This document shows, in pieces, positions 35,115 to 43,263 of a stretch of DNA of 64,000 nt. The stretch's first letter is position 1, and each line of letters starts with the position of its first letter. The stretch comes from Sphingomonas sp. (GTDB taxonomy: Bacteria > Pseudomonadota > Alphaproteobacteria > Sphingomonadales > Sphingomonadaceae), in assembly GCA_003248865.1 (NCBI GenBank), contig QFPK01000015.1:27621-91620 (forward strand), in the 5' to 3' direction. The position numbers were made by a program, and so were the translations under genes. Below the pieces are notes generated by a model. That model was given only the letters and a program-made list of their open reading frames with translations. It was not told the origin of the DNA and ran no database searches.

Positions 35115-35336
35115 ATGCTCAACGTCCTGTCCCTGCTCATCGGCATCGTCGCCGGCCTCATCGCCGCGTTCGGCATCATCCCCTTCGTCGGCTGGGCCAA
35201 CTGGTTCGTCATCCCCATCGCGGGCCTCGGGCTGGTGCTGGGCCTGATCTCCCGCCGCAAGGAAGGCCAGATCCTGAACGTCGTGGTGATCGCCATCGCG
35301 CTCGTGCGCCTGTCGCTGGGCGGCGGCTTCATCTGA
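35115..35336 (+). CDS. Small membrane protein of unknown function
   Basis: A 73-residue protein with three hydrophobic stretches (VLSLLIGIVAGLIAAFGIIPF, VIPIAGLGLVLGLIS, VVVIAIALVRLSLGGG in parts) and a short basic loop RRKEGQ. Bacterial proteins of this size and layout are common and mostly uncharacterised. The ATG at 35115 lies after GGAAAG at about 12 bp. It is divergent from aguA. A hairpin related to the dispersed repeat follows its stop by 4 bp. Confidence 0.7.
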   Translation: MLNVLSLLIGIVAGLIAAFGIIPFVGWANWFVIPIAGLGLVLGLISRRKEGQILNVVVIAIALVRLSLGGGFI

Positions 35337-35340
35337 GCAT

Positions 35341-35359
35341 GAGGGGGCTCTGCCCCCTC
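35341..35359. repeat. Lone hairpin 1 of the dispersed repeat
   Basis: Arms GAGGGGGC and GCCCCCTC around TCT. It is the same stem sequence as hairpin 1 of copy E at 63895 but stands alone between the small membrane gene and pyk, which converge here. It may serve as a bidirectional terminator. Confidence 0.65.
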
Positions 35360-35372
35360 AAACTTCCCCGGC

Positions 35373-36851
35373 TCAATCCTTCTTCGAAGAATAGCGCACC
35401 AGCTCATCTCCCACCACGCGCACCACGTGCAGCACGTTGGTCGACCCGGGCACACCGAAGGGCACGCCGGCCATCACCACCAACCGGTCGCCCGGGTCCG
35501 CCACCTTGTGTCGCAATGCCATGCGCTTCGATTTCGCAACCATTTCCTCGAAACTGCCGATGTCGCGCGTATGCACGGCATAGACGCCCCAGGTCAGCCC
35601 CAGCCGCCTTGCCGTAGCCAGCTTGGGCGTCATCACAAGAATGTTGGCCGGAATGCGCTCACGCGCGATCCGCCGCGCCGTCGAGCCGGATGTGGTGAAT
35701 CCCACCACGGCTTTCGCCCCCACAGTGATGGTGATTGAATGCGCTGCCTGGCACAGGGCGTCTGCCGTGGTCGGCTCGGGCATCGTCTCCACAAAGCCGA
35801 TCTGCCCTTCGTAGGCGGCGTCGGTTTCCACTTCGCGGGCAATGGAATCCATCATGCTCACGGCCTCCACCGGCCATTTCCCCGCCGCGCTTTCGGCTGA
35901 CAGCATCACGGCGTCCACGCCGTCATAGATTGCATTGGCCACGTCGGACACTTCGGCCCGGGTGGGGCTGGGGGAGAGGATCATCGATTCCAGCATCTGC
36001 GTCGCCACCACCACGGGCTTTCCTGCCCGGCGGGCGGCCGCCACCAGCTGCTTCTGCACGCCGGGCACCTGCTGCGGCGGCAATTCCACGCCCAGATCGC
36101 CGCGCGCCACCATGATCGCGTCGGACAGCTCGATGATGGCGTCGATATCCTCCAGCGCGGCGGGCTTCTCGATCTTCGCCATCAGGCTGGCCTTGCCGCC
36201 GATCAGTTTCTTCGCCTCGGCCACATCGTCGGCGCGCTGCACGAAGCTCAGCGCGATCCAGTCCACGCCGGATTCCAGCGCCAGCGCCAGATCGCGCCGG
36301 TCCTTGGGCGTCAGCGCGGGCAGGGGCACCACCACGTCGGGCACGTTCACGCCCTTGTTGTTGGAAATGGTGCCGGGCACGATCACTTCGGTCTCGATGG
36401 CGTCGTCCAGCCGCTTCACCACCTTCAGCACGATCTTGCCGTCATCCACCAGCAGCCGGTGCCCCGGCTTCAGCACGGCGAGGATTTCGGGATGCGGCAG
36501 CCGCACCCGCTTTGCGGTGCCGGGTTCGTCGCGGCTGTCCAGCACGAAGCGCTGGCCGGTGGCCAGTTCCACCCGGTCGCCCTCGAAGCGACCCACGCGC
36601 AGCTTCGGGCCCTGCAGATCGGCCAGGATGGTCATTGGCCGCCCGATTTCCGACTCCAGCGAGCGCACGGTGGCGATCAGCGCCTGCTTGGAGGCATCGT
36701 CGCCATGGCTCATGTTCACGCGGAAGGCGTCGGCCCCCGCTTCATACAGCGCGCGGATCTCCGCCGCGGTGGAAGAGGCCGGCCCCAGCGTGGCCAGCAC
36801 GCGCACATGGCGGGCACGGGGAGGGCGATGGGACAAACTTTGGGGGGCCAC
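35373..36851 (-). CDS. pyk: Pyruvate kinase
   Basis: A pyruvate kinase of 492 residues from a GTG at 36851. VLATLGPASS, AFRVNMSHGD, MTILADLQGPKLRVG, the MAKIEKPAALEDIDAIIELSDAIMVARGDLGVELP block and ATQMLESMILSPSPTRAEVSDVANAIYDGVDAVMLS are all classic. The frame continues upstream to 37001, but those 50 residues are Ser/Gly/Pro-rich and unlike the family, whereas the GTG has AGGAAA about 6 bp before it. Last glycolytic step, PEP to pyruvate. Confidence 0.95.
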   Translation of the reverse strand: MAPQSLSHRPPRARHVRVLATLGPASSTAAEIRALYEAGADAFRVNMSHGDDASKQALIATVRSLESEIGRPMTILADLQGPKLRVGRFEGDRVELATGQRFVLDSRDEPGTAKRVRLPHPEILAVLKPGHRLLVDDGKIVLKVVKRLDDAIETEVIVPGTISNNKGVNVPDVVVPLPALTPKDRRDLALALESGVDWIALSFVQRADDVAEAKKLIGGKASLMAKIEKPAALEDIDAIIELSDAIMVARGDLGVELPPQQVPGVQKQLVAAARRAGKPVVVATQMLESMILSPSPTRAEVSDVANAIYDGVDAVMLSAESAAGKWPVEAVSMMDSIAREVETDAAYEGQIGFVETMPEPTTADALCQAAHSITITVGAKAVVGFTTSGSTARRIARERIPANILVMTPKLATARRLGLTWGVYAVHTRDIGSFEEMVAKSKRMALRHKVADPGDRLVVMAGVPFGVPGSTNVLHVVRVVGDELVRYSSKKD

Positions 36852-36979
36852 AAGATTTCCTGTTTGCTTTGGGGCTTGGCAACCGGCGTGGGGCGTCCTT
36901 ACTTCACCCCCGTTACGACTGCCAGCCGCATCGCCAGATGATGGGCCAGATGATGGGCCAGATGAAGGGAAAGCCGCAA

Positions 36980-37393
36980 ATGACCCCGTCCCCACTGACA
37001 ACGCCCCCGCACCCGCAGCTGGAGCAACTCGAGGCGGCTGCGTTCCGCCGCCTGCTGGAGCATCTGCGCCTCAGGCAGGATGTCTCCAACATCGAGCTGA
37101 TGGGAACGGCCGGCTTCTGCCGCAACTGCCTAGCGGACTGGCTTGCCGAAGCCTCGGTGGAAACGCCGGTGCCGCTGACGCGGGAAGAGGCGCGCAACAT
37201 CGTCTATGGCGAGCCCTATGCCGACTTCAAGGCGCGGCAGCTCGACGCCTCGCCCGAGCAGGAGGCCCGGCTGAAGGCCAGCCTCGACGAGAATGAGCGC
37301 GTCCGCAAGGCCACCAAAAGCCGCGAGCTGGACGAGGAGCTGGACGAAAGTTTCCCCGCCAGCGACCCGCCGCAGATCACGAGACCGCGATAG
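36980..37393 (+). CDS. DUF1244 protein with C-terminal extension
   Basis: A 137-residue protein. Residues 10-90 are DUF1244 (FRRLLEHLRLRQDVSNIELMGTAGFCRNCLADWL, then LTREEARNIVYGEPYADFKARQ), a small family of unknown function with a CxxC. The last 45 residues are charged and end in DEELDESFPASDPP, a short motif seen at the ends of various other small bacterial proteins. A start at 36980 has AAGGGA about 9 bp upstream. Two tandem copies of ATGATGGGCCAG (36938-36961) give several alternative in-frame ATGs. Confidence 0.85.
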   Translation: MTPSPLTTPPHPQLEQLEAAAFRRLLEHLRLRQDVSNIELMGTAGFCRNCLADWLAEASVETPVPLTREEARNIVYGEPYADFKARQLDASPEQEARLKASLDENERVRKATKSRELDEELDESFPASDPPQITRPR

Positions 37394-37427
37394 CTGACCA
37401 GATCTTTGAAACGTGAAGGAGCCTCCA

Positions 37428-38510
37428 TTGGCTGACACCGAAATCCTGTTCCGGCCTTTCCATTCCGAAAAGCTAGACCTGCCCAACCGAATCGTGATGG
37501 CGCCGATGACGCGCAGCTTCTCCCCGGGCGGGGTGCCCGGCGAGAATGTGGCGGACTATTATGCCCGCCGCGCCGAGGCGCAGGTGGGGCTGATCGTGAC
37601 CGAAGGCACGGTGGTGAACCGCCCCGGCGCCGCCAACGATCCGGCGGTGCCGCATTTCCACGGCGAAGCCGCGCTGGAAGGCTGGGCCCGCGTGGTGGAA
37701 GCGGTGCATGCCAAGGGCGGCAAGATCGCGCCGCAGCTGTGGCATGTCGGCTCTGCCATCAACCCTGCGATCCGCGACGAAACCCATGCCGAAAGCCCAT
37801 CCGGGCTGTACAAGGACGGCCGGCCCTGGGGGCATGAGATGTCGGTCGCCGACATCGACACCACCATTTCCGCCTTCGCGCAGGCGGCCGCCGACGCGAA
37901 GCGGGTCGGTTTCGACGCCGTCGAGCTGCACGGCGCCCATGGCTATCTGATCGACCAGTTCCAGTGGCAGGGCACCAACCATCGCAGCGATGTCTGGGGT
38001 GCGGACCGCAGCCGCTTCGCGCGGGAAGTGGTGGCGGCCGTGCGGGCGGCCATCGGCCCGGATTATCCGCTGATCCTCCGGCTCTCCCAGTGGAAGCAGC
38101 AGGATTATGAGACCAAGCTGGCGGCCTCCCCGCAGGCGCTGGCGGACTGGCTGAATCCGTTGGCGGAAGCCGGGGTGGATATCTTCCACTGCTCGCAGCG
38201 CCGCTTCTGGGAACCGGAATTCGAAGGCTCGAACCTGAATTTCGCCGGCTGGGCCAGGAAGCAGACGGGCAAGCCCACCATCACCGTTGGCTCCGTCGGG
38301 CTGTCGGGCGAGTTCATCGCCGGCTTCGGCGGCGAGGAATCGCAACCGGCCTCGCTGGACGGGCTGCTGGACCGGCTGTCGGCGGATGAGTTCGATCTGG
38401 TTGCAGTGGGCCGCGCGCTGATCGTCGACCCGGACTGGGCGGTGAAGGTCCGCGAGGGACGGCATGATTTCAAGCCGTTCCAGCGCGCCGCGCTCGGCAC
38501 GCTCTACTAA
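37428..38510 (+). CDS. Old yellow enzyme family NADH:flavin oxidoreductase
   Basis: A 360-residue FMN-dependent ene-reductase type protein: LPNRIVMAPMTRSFSPGGVP at the N-terminus, LIVTEGTVV, KIAPQLWHVGS, then VELHGAHGYLIDQFQWQGTNHRSDVWG (in parts) with the His-Gly-Ala-His substrate-binding pair, and LVAVGRALIVDPDW at the C-terminus. I take the TTG at 37428 as start because AAGGAG precedes it by 6 bp. A GTG at 37413 would place that Shine-Dalgarno inside the gene. A GC-rich hairpin at about 38521-38547 follows the stop. Confidence 0.9.
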   Translation: MADTEILFRPFHSEKLDLPNRIVMAPMTRSFSPGGVPGENVADYYARRAEAQVGLIVTEGTVVNRPGAANDPAVPHFHGEAALEGWARVVEAVHAKGGKIAPQLWHVGSAINPAIRDETHAESPSGLYKDGRPWGHEMSVADIDTTISAFAQAAADAKRVGFDAVELHGAHGYLIDQFQWQGTNHRSDVWGADRSRFAREVVAAVRAAIGPDYPLILRLSQWKQQDYETKLAASPQALADWLNPLAEAGVDIFHCSQRRFWEPEFEGSNLNFAGWARKQTGKPTITVGSVGLSGEFIAGFGGEESQPASLDGLLDRLSADEFDLVAVGRALIVDPDWAVKVREGRHDFKPFQRAALGTLY

Positions 38511-38678
38511 GGCAGTGGAAGGCCGGGAGGGCAAACCCTCCCGGTCGCCTGCCCCACACACCGCCATATTGCTCCGGACCGGATCGGGTCTTCGCCCGCC
38601 GGGGCTCAAGGCCTGCCACCGTCTGCCGTAAAGAGCCGTGCCGTCGCACGGATGGCGGCATGAGGAAGGGCGGGCCAG

Positions 38679-39077
38679 GTGGACCAGCGTCATGATTTCG
38701 CAGCCGAGCCGGGACTGGAGGCAGGCAAAACCGCCGCCTTCTCCCGCCGCACGCATGTGCTGTCCCGGCGTGTGCGTCGGCGCGCCCGGCTGGATGCCGT
38801 GCTGGTCGTGGCCGCGACGGCTGGTGGGGCCTGGCTGGGGCAGATGTCTGGTGGCGCGGGCGGCGAATCGCTGATGGGGGCGACAGCGGCGCTCGGCCTT
38901 GGAATCCTCTTCTATGTGGTGCGCCGGGATCGCGATCTCAGCCGTTTCGCGGCGCAGGCCCGCTGGCGGGAACGGGCAGTGGAAGGCAAGGGCGTTACCC
39001 TGTCTGACTGGAAGGACGGCGCCGCGCTGGAACCCTGGCCGCGCAGGCAGTCCGCCGAACCCGGTCGACCTGGATAA
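38679..39077 (+). CDS. Putative small membrane protein
   Basis: A 132-residue frame from a GTG at 38679. Two hydrophobic segments (AVLVVAATAGGAWLGQ and LMGATAALGLGILFYVV, residues about 40-80) sit between an Arg-rich N-terminal part and a charged C-terminal part with SDWKDGAALEPWP. No family recognised. The start codon and ribosome-binding site are weak, so the gene may be shorter or not real. Codon and base use are like its neighbours. The preceding 150 bp show only the hairpin after the old yellow enzyme gene. Confidence 0.45.
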   Translation: MDQRHDFAAEPGLEAGKTAAFSRRTHVLSRRVRRRARLDAVLVVAATAGGAWLGQMSGGAGGESLMGATAALGLGILFYVVRRDRDLSRFAAQARWRERAVEGKGVTLSDWKDGAALEPWPRRQSAEPGRPG

Positions 39078-39341
39078 GGGCTGCGGCTGAACGCCCTATT
39101 TACACGCCAGAATCCGACTCGCGTGGCGGCTGTGGATAAGCTAAGGTAAACGAGGTGCAGACCGGGTAGCCGGGATGTACGGCTTCCGGATGGCCGGGGG
39201 TCAGGACTGCGGCTCGGGTCCGGGGATGCCCTCGGTTTTGCTCCGCGAGTGGAAGTGGTGGCGAACAAGGCCAGCGTGCCGGGTGATGGACCCGGGGTGA
39301 TGGTTTGGGCGGTACGAAGATTTGAAAGACGGTTTTTCGAG
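39078..39341 (+). promoter_or_regulatory. Long leader of the cold-shock gene
   Basis: 264 bp without a convincing gene before the double cold-shock protein. Long structured 5' leaders are typical of cold-shock mRNAs. A frame opening at 39249 continues into the gene but lacks family resemblance upstream of 39342. No clear cold-box is visible by eye. Confidence 0.4.
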
Positions 39342-40166
39342 ATGAGTTACGACGACAAGCGGCGCGGCGGCGGCGGTGGCCGGGGACGGGGAGACGACAA
39401 GCGCTCCCGCGGGTTTGACGAAGGCGGGTTCGATTTTGACTCCGGCTTCGGTCGCGGCGGCGGCGGCGGCGGCGGTGGTTATGGCCGCGGCGGCTTCGGC
39501 GGTGGCTCGGGCGGTGGCTTCGGTGGCGGCGGCTTCGGCGGCGGTCCGCGTAGCGGCGGCTTCGGCGGCGGTGCCGGCGGCGGCTTCGGCGGCGGCCCGC
39601 GCGGCGGACCGGGCATGGTGATCGGCCAGGGCCGCGGCAAGGTTAAATTCTTCAACAGCCAGAAGGGCTTCGGCTTTGTGGTGCGCGATGACGGCGGTGA
39701 AGATGTGTTCCTGCACATCTCTGCTCTGGAACGCGCCGGCCTCACCAACGTGGCTGAAAACCAGGAAATCGAATTCTCGCTGACGGAGCGCAACGGCCGG
39801 GTTTCCGCGACCGACGTCTCCATCGTGGGCGACCTGATCGAGCCGCAGGAACGCGCCCCGCGTCCGCCGCGTGAAGGCGGCGCCGGCGGTTTCGAACGCG
39901 GCCCGCGCCCGGCCGGTGGTGGCTTCGGCAACCGCCCGCCGCCGGTCACCGACGGCACGCGCTACGAAGGCACGGTCAAGTTCTTCAACGGCCAAAAGGG
40001 CTTCGGCTTCATCGCCCGCGATGACGGTGGCGCAGACGCGTTCATCCACATCTCGGCGGTCGAGCGCGCAGGCCTGACCGACCTGCCGGAAAACCAGCGC
40101 ATCAGCTTCGAGCTGGAGCTGGACCGGCGCGGCAAGCAAGCGGCTGTAAACATCGAACTGATCTGA
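39342..40166 (+). CDS. Double cold-shock-domain protein with Gly/Arg-rich N-terminus
   Basis: A 274-residue protein. Residues about 8-92 are low-complexity Gly/Arg/Phe (GGRGRGDDKRSRGF, repeated GGFGGG). CSD 1 is KVKFFNSQKGFGFVVRDDGGEDVFLHISALE and CSD 2 is TVKFFNGQKGFGFIARDDGGADAFIHISAVE, each with RNP1 (KGFGF) and RNP2 (VFLHI or AFIHI), separated by another Gly/Arg/Pro-rich linker. Double-CSD proteins are usual in alphaproteobacteria; the long RGG-like N-terminus is less so. It should bind single-stranded RNA and act as an RNA chaperone. ATG at 39342. Confidence 0.9.
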   Translation: MSYDDKRRGGGGGRGRGDDKRSRGFDEGGFDFDSGFGRGGGGGGGGYGRGGFGGGSGGGFGGGGFGGGPRSGGFGGGAGGGFGGGPRGGPGMVIGQGRGKVKFFNSQKGFGFVVRDDGGEDVFLHISALERAGLTNVAENQEIEFSLTERNGRVSATDVSIVGDLIEPQERAPRPPREGGAGGFERGPRPAGGGFGNRPPPVTDGTRYEGTVKFFNGQKGFGFIARDDGGADAFIHISAVERAGLTDLPENQRISFELELDRRGKQAAVNIELI

Positions 40167-40204
40167 GTTCGATTCACGTTGGCTTGCGCCTGACGGCGAT
40201 TCGC

Positions 40205-40238
40205 AAAGGGCGGGGGGAAACCTCCGCCCTTTCTCTTT
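40205..40238 (+). terminator. Rho-independent terminator of the cold-shock gene
   Basis: Stem arms AAAGGGCGG and CCGCCCTTT around a GGGGAAACCT-type loop, followed by TCTCTTT, 38 bp after the stop codon. Confidence 0.82.
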
Positions 40239-40269
40239 GAGCCGCGTGTACCGGGCTCCGGTAGCCTAT

Positions 40270-40480
40270 TTGCCTCCGGCGGGCAGGGAGCCGTGCTCCC
40301 TGCACCCACATTAGTAGGTCACGCGGTCGGGTTGGGCTGATGGATGGGTTTACTGCCTGCGGCGCCAGCAAACTCAAGCGCCGCAGGCAATCAAGCCAAG
40401 TTACACGCGCGGCATGAGAATGGTGCGCAACGCCAATTCCGAGGGTGCAGGGAAATCATTTCCCTGCCCGCCGGAGGCAA
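40270..40480 (+). repeat. Dispersed structured intergenic repeat, copy D (both terminal repeats intact)
   Basis: A 211-bp copy between the cold-shock terminator and tdk. Its ends are perfect 20-bp inverted repeats: TTGCCTCCGGCGGGCAGGGA at 40270-40289 and the reverse complement at 40461-40480. Inside are hairpin 2 (GCAGGGAGC and GCTCCCTGC), a perfect 12-bp internal stem (40354-40365 with 40378-40389) and hairpin 4. Hairpin 1 is absent, apparently by deletion. TAGCCT occurs just outside both ends (40262-40267 and 40481-40486), which could be a target-site duplication. Confidence 0.9.
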
Positions 40481-40492
40481 TAGCCTTCCTGC

Positions 40493-41059
40493 CTATCCGC
40501 AAACCGCTTCGGCGAAATGCCGGCGGCATACGGCGACATAGCGGTCATTGCCGCCGATTTCTGTCTGTGCGCCTTCCGTCAGCGCCTGACCGGAGGCGTC
40601 GACGCGCAGGTTCATGGTGGCCTTGCGTCCGCAGTGGCAGACTGCCTTCAGTTCCACGAACTTGTCGGCGATGGCCAGCAGCCGTTCGCTGCCGGGGAAC
40701 AACTGGCCCTGAAAGTCTGTGCGGAGGCCGTAGGCGAGCACCGGCACGCTCAGCCTGTCCACCACGCGCGCTAGCTGGTCCACCTGTGCGGCGGACAGGA
40801 ACTGGGCTTCGTCGACCAGCACGCAGTCGGGTGGCGCTGCGGCGATGGCTGCGAAGAGGTCGGTGTTGGCGCTGAACATTTGCGCTTCCGCCTCCAGCCC
40901 GATGCGGGAGCCGATGCGCCCCTTGCCGGCGCGGTCGTCCACGGCCGCCGTCCACAGCATCGTCGTCATGCCGCGCTCGCGATAGTTGAAGCTCGCCTGC
41001 AGCAGGGTGGTCGATTTGCCCGCGTTCATCGCGCCATAATAGAAATAGAGCTGCGCCAT
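40493..41059 (-). CDS. tdk: Thymidine kinase (type II)
   Basis: A 188-residue thymidine kinase. MAQLYFYYGAMNAGKSTTLLQASFNY holds the P-loop (in parts). VLVDEAQFLSAAQVDQL is the Walker B region. LRTDFQGQLFPGS is the lasso region for thymidine, and the zinc-binding cysteines are in AVCHCGRKATMNLR and VAVCRRHF. Thymidine salvage. I take the ATG at 41059; the upstream extension is not part of the family. Confidence 0.95.
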   Translation of the reverse strand: MAQLYFYYGAMNAGKSTTLLQASFNYRERGMTTMLWTAAVDDRAGKGRIGSRIGLEAEAQMFSANTDLFAAIAAAPPDCVLVDEAQFLSAAQVDQLARVVDRLSVPVLAYGLRTDFQGQLFPGSERLLAIADKFVELKAVCHCGRKATMNLRVDASGQALTEGAQTEIGGNDRYVAVCRRHFAEAVCG

Positions 41060-41127
41060 CGCCGTCTCTTGCAGTGCGGGGCGGGGCAGTGCAACAACCC
41101 TGTCATCCCCCGAAAAGGAGTTCACCC

Positions 41128-42957
41128 ATGTTGCTGCGTGCTGCTGTCGTGTCGTCCGTTCTTGCGCTGACCATCGCCGGGCCAGTTGTTGCCGCGCCCG
41201 CTTCGGCGGCTGTTGAAGGAGAGCAGAATGCTGCGCTGGCGGCCTTCTTCAACGATTATGACCAGAAGCAGCTGGCGCTCAGCCCGGAGATGAAGACCTT
41301 CCGCGGCATCAGGGACGCGGATTTCGGCAAGTGGACGGATGACAGCGACGCTGCCGATCTGGTGCGGTACCAGCTGGGGCAGGATGCGCTGAAGGAGATG
41401 AAGCGCCGCTTCGATCCCGCGAAGCTGAGCGGGCAATCCAAGCTGAGCTATCGTCTGTTCGAGTATCAGATGGGCCGGCAGGCGGCGGCGTGGCCGCTGC
41501 GCCATTACCGCTACACCTTCGATCAGATGAACGGGGTGCAGAGCGGGATTCCCGCCTTCCTGATCAACATCCACCAGATCACCAGCAAGGCCGATGCCGA
41601 GGCCTATATCAGCCGGCTGAACGGCATCGGCACCGTGCTGGATCAAGCCATCGCCAGCGCCGCCGACAGCGAGAAGATCGGCGTGGTGCCCCCGCGTTGG
41701 ACTTTCCCCTATGTGCTGGCTGACATCGCCAACATCACCAGGGGGGCGCCGTTTGATGCGGGTGCGGATTCCCCGTTGCTCGCCGATTTCAAGGGCAAGG
41801 TGGGCAAGCTCGATCTGCCGCAGGCCGAGAAGGACGCGCTGATCGCGCAGGCTGCGAAGGCGCTGACGGATGTGGTGAAGCCCGCCTATGCCCGCACGGC
41901 GGCCTTCATCACCGCGCAGCAGGCCCGCGCGCCCGAAGGCGATGGCGTGTGGCGCTTCCCCGGCGGCGACAAATATTATGCCGAGCGGCTCGCCTTCTAC
42001 ACCACCACCAGCCTGACGCCCGCGCAGGTGCATGATCTGGGCCTGCAACAGGTGGCGCGCATCCATGGCGAGATGGACAAGATCCGCCAGCAGGTCGGCT
42101 TCAAGGGCGATCTGAAGGCCTTCTTCGAATATATGCGCACCCGGCCGGAGAATTATTTCCCCAACACCCCCGAAGGCCGGGCGCAGTATCTGGCCGAGAC
42201 GGACAAGGCCATCAAGGCGATGACGGCGAAGCTGCCGGACTATTTCAGCCCGACCGCCACGCCAAAGGCGCCGCTGACGGTGAAGGCGGTGGAACCCTTC
42301 CGCGAGAAATCCGCCGGCAAGGCGTTTTACAACAGGCCAGCGCCGGATGGGTCCCGCCCGGGCATCTACTATGTGAACCTGTACGACATGGCCGACATGC
42401 CGAACACCGAGATCGAGGCGCTGGCCTATCATGAAGGCGTGCCGGGCCACCATCTGGATGGCGCCGTGACGAGCCAGCTGAAAGACCTGCCGTCGTTCCG
42501 CCGCTTCGGTGGTTTCACGGCCTGGTCCGAAGGCTGGGGCCTCTATGCCGAGAAGCTGGGCAAGGACATGGGCTTCTACACGGACCCGTACCGCGATTTC
42601 GGCCGGCTGCAGCTGGAACTGCATCGCGCCATCCGGCTGGTGGTGGACACCGGCCTGCACGACAAGAAATGGACCCGCGAACAGGCAATCCAGTATGTGC
42701 TGGACAACAGCGCGGATGCGCCCGGCGGCGTGGTGAAGGCCATCGAGCGCTACGCCATCTTCCCCGGCCAGGCGACCGCCTACATGGTGGGCCGCCTGAA
42801 GATCAGCGAACTGCGCGACAAGGCGCAGAAGGAACTGGGGCCGAAGTTCAGCATGGCCGATTTCCACGACGCCGTGCTGCTGTCTGGCGCAGTGCCGATG
42901 GACGTGCTGGAAGAGAATGTGAACGCCTATATCGCGGCGAAGAAGGGTTCGAAGTAG
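41128..42957 (+). CDS. DUF885 family secreted metallopeptidase-like protein
   Basis: A 609-residue DUF885 protein with a signal peptide (SVLALTIAGPVVAAPASA). The zinc-site-like motif is EALAYHEGVPGHHL, followed by FGGFTAWSEGWGLYAEKLGKDMG and the late IERYAIFPGQATAYMVGRLKI, all standard for the family. DUF885 proteins resemble gluzincin peptidases, and a periplasmic peptidase role is likely though substrates are unknown. AAAAGGAG precedes the ATG at 41128 by 7 bp. It is divergent from tdk. Confidence 0.92.
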   Translation: MLLRAAVVSSVLALTIAGPVVAAPASAAVEGEQNAALAAFFNDYDQKQLALSPEMKTFRGIRDADFGKWTDDSDAADLVRYQLGQDALKEMKRRFDPAKLSGQSKLSYRLFEYQMGRQAAAWPLRHYRYTFDQMNGVQSGIPAFLINIHQITSKADAEAYISRLNGIGTVLDQAIASAADSEKIGVVPPRWTFPYVLADIANITRGAPFDAGADSPLLADFKGKVGKLDLPQAEKDALIAQAAKALTDVVKPAYARTAAFITAQQARAPEGDGVWRFPGGDKYYAERLAFYTTTSLTPAQVHDLGLQQVARIHGEMDKIRQQVGFKGDLKAFFEYMRTRPENYFPNTPEGRAQYLAETDKAIKAMTAKLPDYFSPTATPKAPLTVKAVEPFREKSAGKAFYNRPAPDGSRPGIYYVNLYDMADMPNTEIEALAYHEGVPGHHLDGAVTSQLKDLPSFRRFGGFTAWSEGWGLYAEKLGKDMGFYTDPYRDFGRLQLELHRAIRLVVDTGLHDKKWTREQAIQYVLDNSADAPGGVVKAIERYAIFPGQATAYMVGRLKISELRDKAQKELGPKFSMADFHDAVLLSGAVPMDVLEENVNAYIAAKKGSK

Positions 42958-42975
42958 GGGTTTGGCTTTTGTTGG

Positions 42976-43030
42976 GAGGGGGCGCTGCCCCTCTACCTCG
43001 GCAGGGGCGTCACGCCCCTGCATCCCCAAT
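42976..43030 (+). repeat. Dispersed repeat fragment F (left end)
   Basis: Hairpin 1 variant (GAGGGGGC and GCCCCTC with one bulge, 42976-42993) and hairpin 2 variant (GCAGGGGCG and CGCCCCTGC around TCA, 43001-43021), then CATCCCCAATTTACC, which resembles the consensus that follows hairpin 2. The remainder of the element is missing. The sequence beyond is the start of the atypical island. Confidence 0.75.
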
Positions 43031-43043
43031 TTACCAGATTGGT

Positions 43044-43124
43044 TGTTCCAAGTGGAACATTGCCCTACACTTTGAAATCAAGGAGTTGGCTGTAGGACAT
43101 GTAGGATTTGTAGGGAATGTTCCA
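43044..43124. promoter_or_regulatory. Cluster of palindromes and 9-bp iterons
   Basis: TGTTCCA-AG-TGGAACA at 43044-43059 is a perfect inverted repeat with a 2-bp centre. TGGAACATTGCCCTACA (43053-43069) is inverted, with one base missing, at 43109-43124. Between and into it run three 9-bp-spaced TGTAGG units (43091, 43100, 43109). This looks like a protein-binding region or the end of a mobile element. It precedes the unknown gene by 140 bp. Confidence 0.55.
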
Positions 43125-43149
43125 CGGGATTGAGTAAGATGGAGTGATG

Positions 43150-43193
43150 CGTAATTAGTATGCTGTCCTAGGAATTCGCCGTCCCCGGAATTC
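43150..43193 (-). repeat. REP-like inverted repeat, left side of unknown gene
   Basis: On the minus strand it reads ATTCCGGGGACGG, then CGAATTCCTAGGACAGCATAC (in two parts), then TAATTACG. It matches the right-hand repeat at 44045-44087 over about 40 bp with a few substitutions and small gaps. The core shared by both is GGACAGYATAC. It resembles, from memory, REP sequences found beside Y1-type (RAYT) transposases. Confidence 0.6.
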
Positions 43194-43263
43194 GAGGGGT
43201 AGCCCCTCCCGCGCGCCGGCGGTCGGTTTGTGAGGGGTGGTCGCCGGCTGGAGAGGGGCAGAC

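Noticed and set aside
41122..43029. A 635-codon open frame on the minus strand
   Set aside because: Antisense shadow of the DUF885 gene; no motif or signal and no ribosome-binding site.
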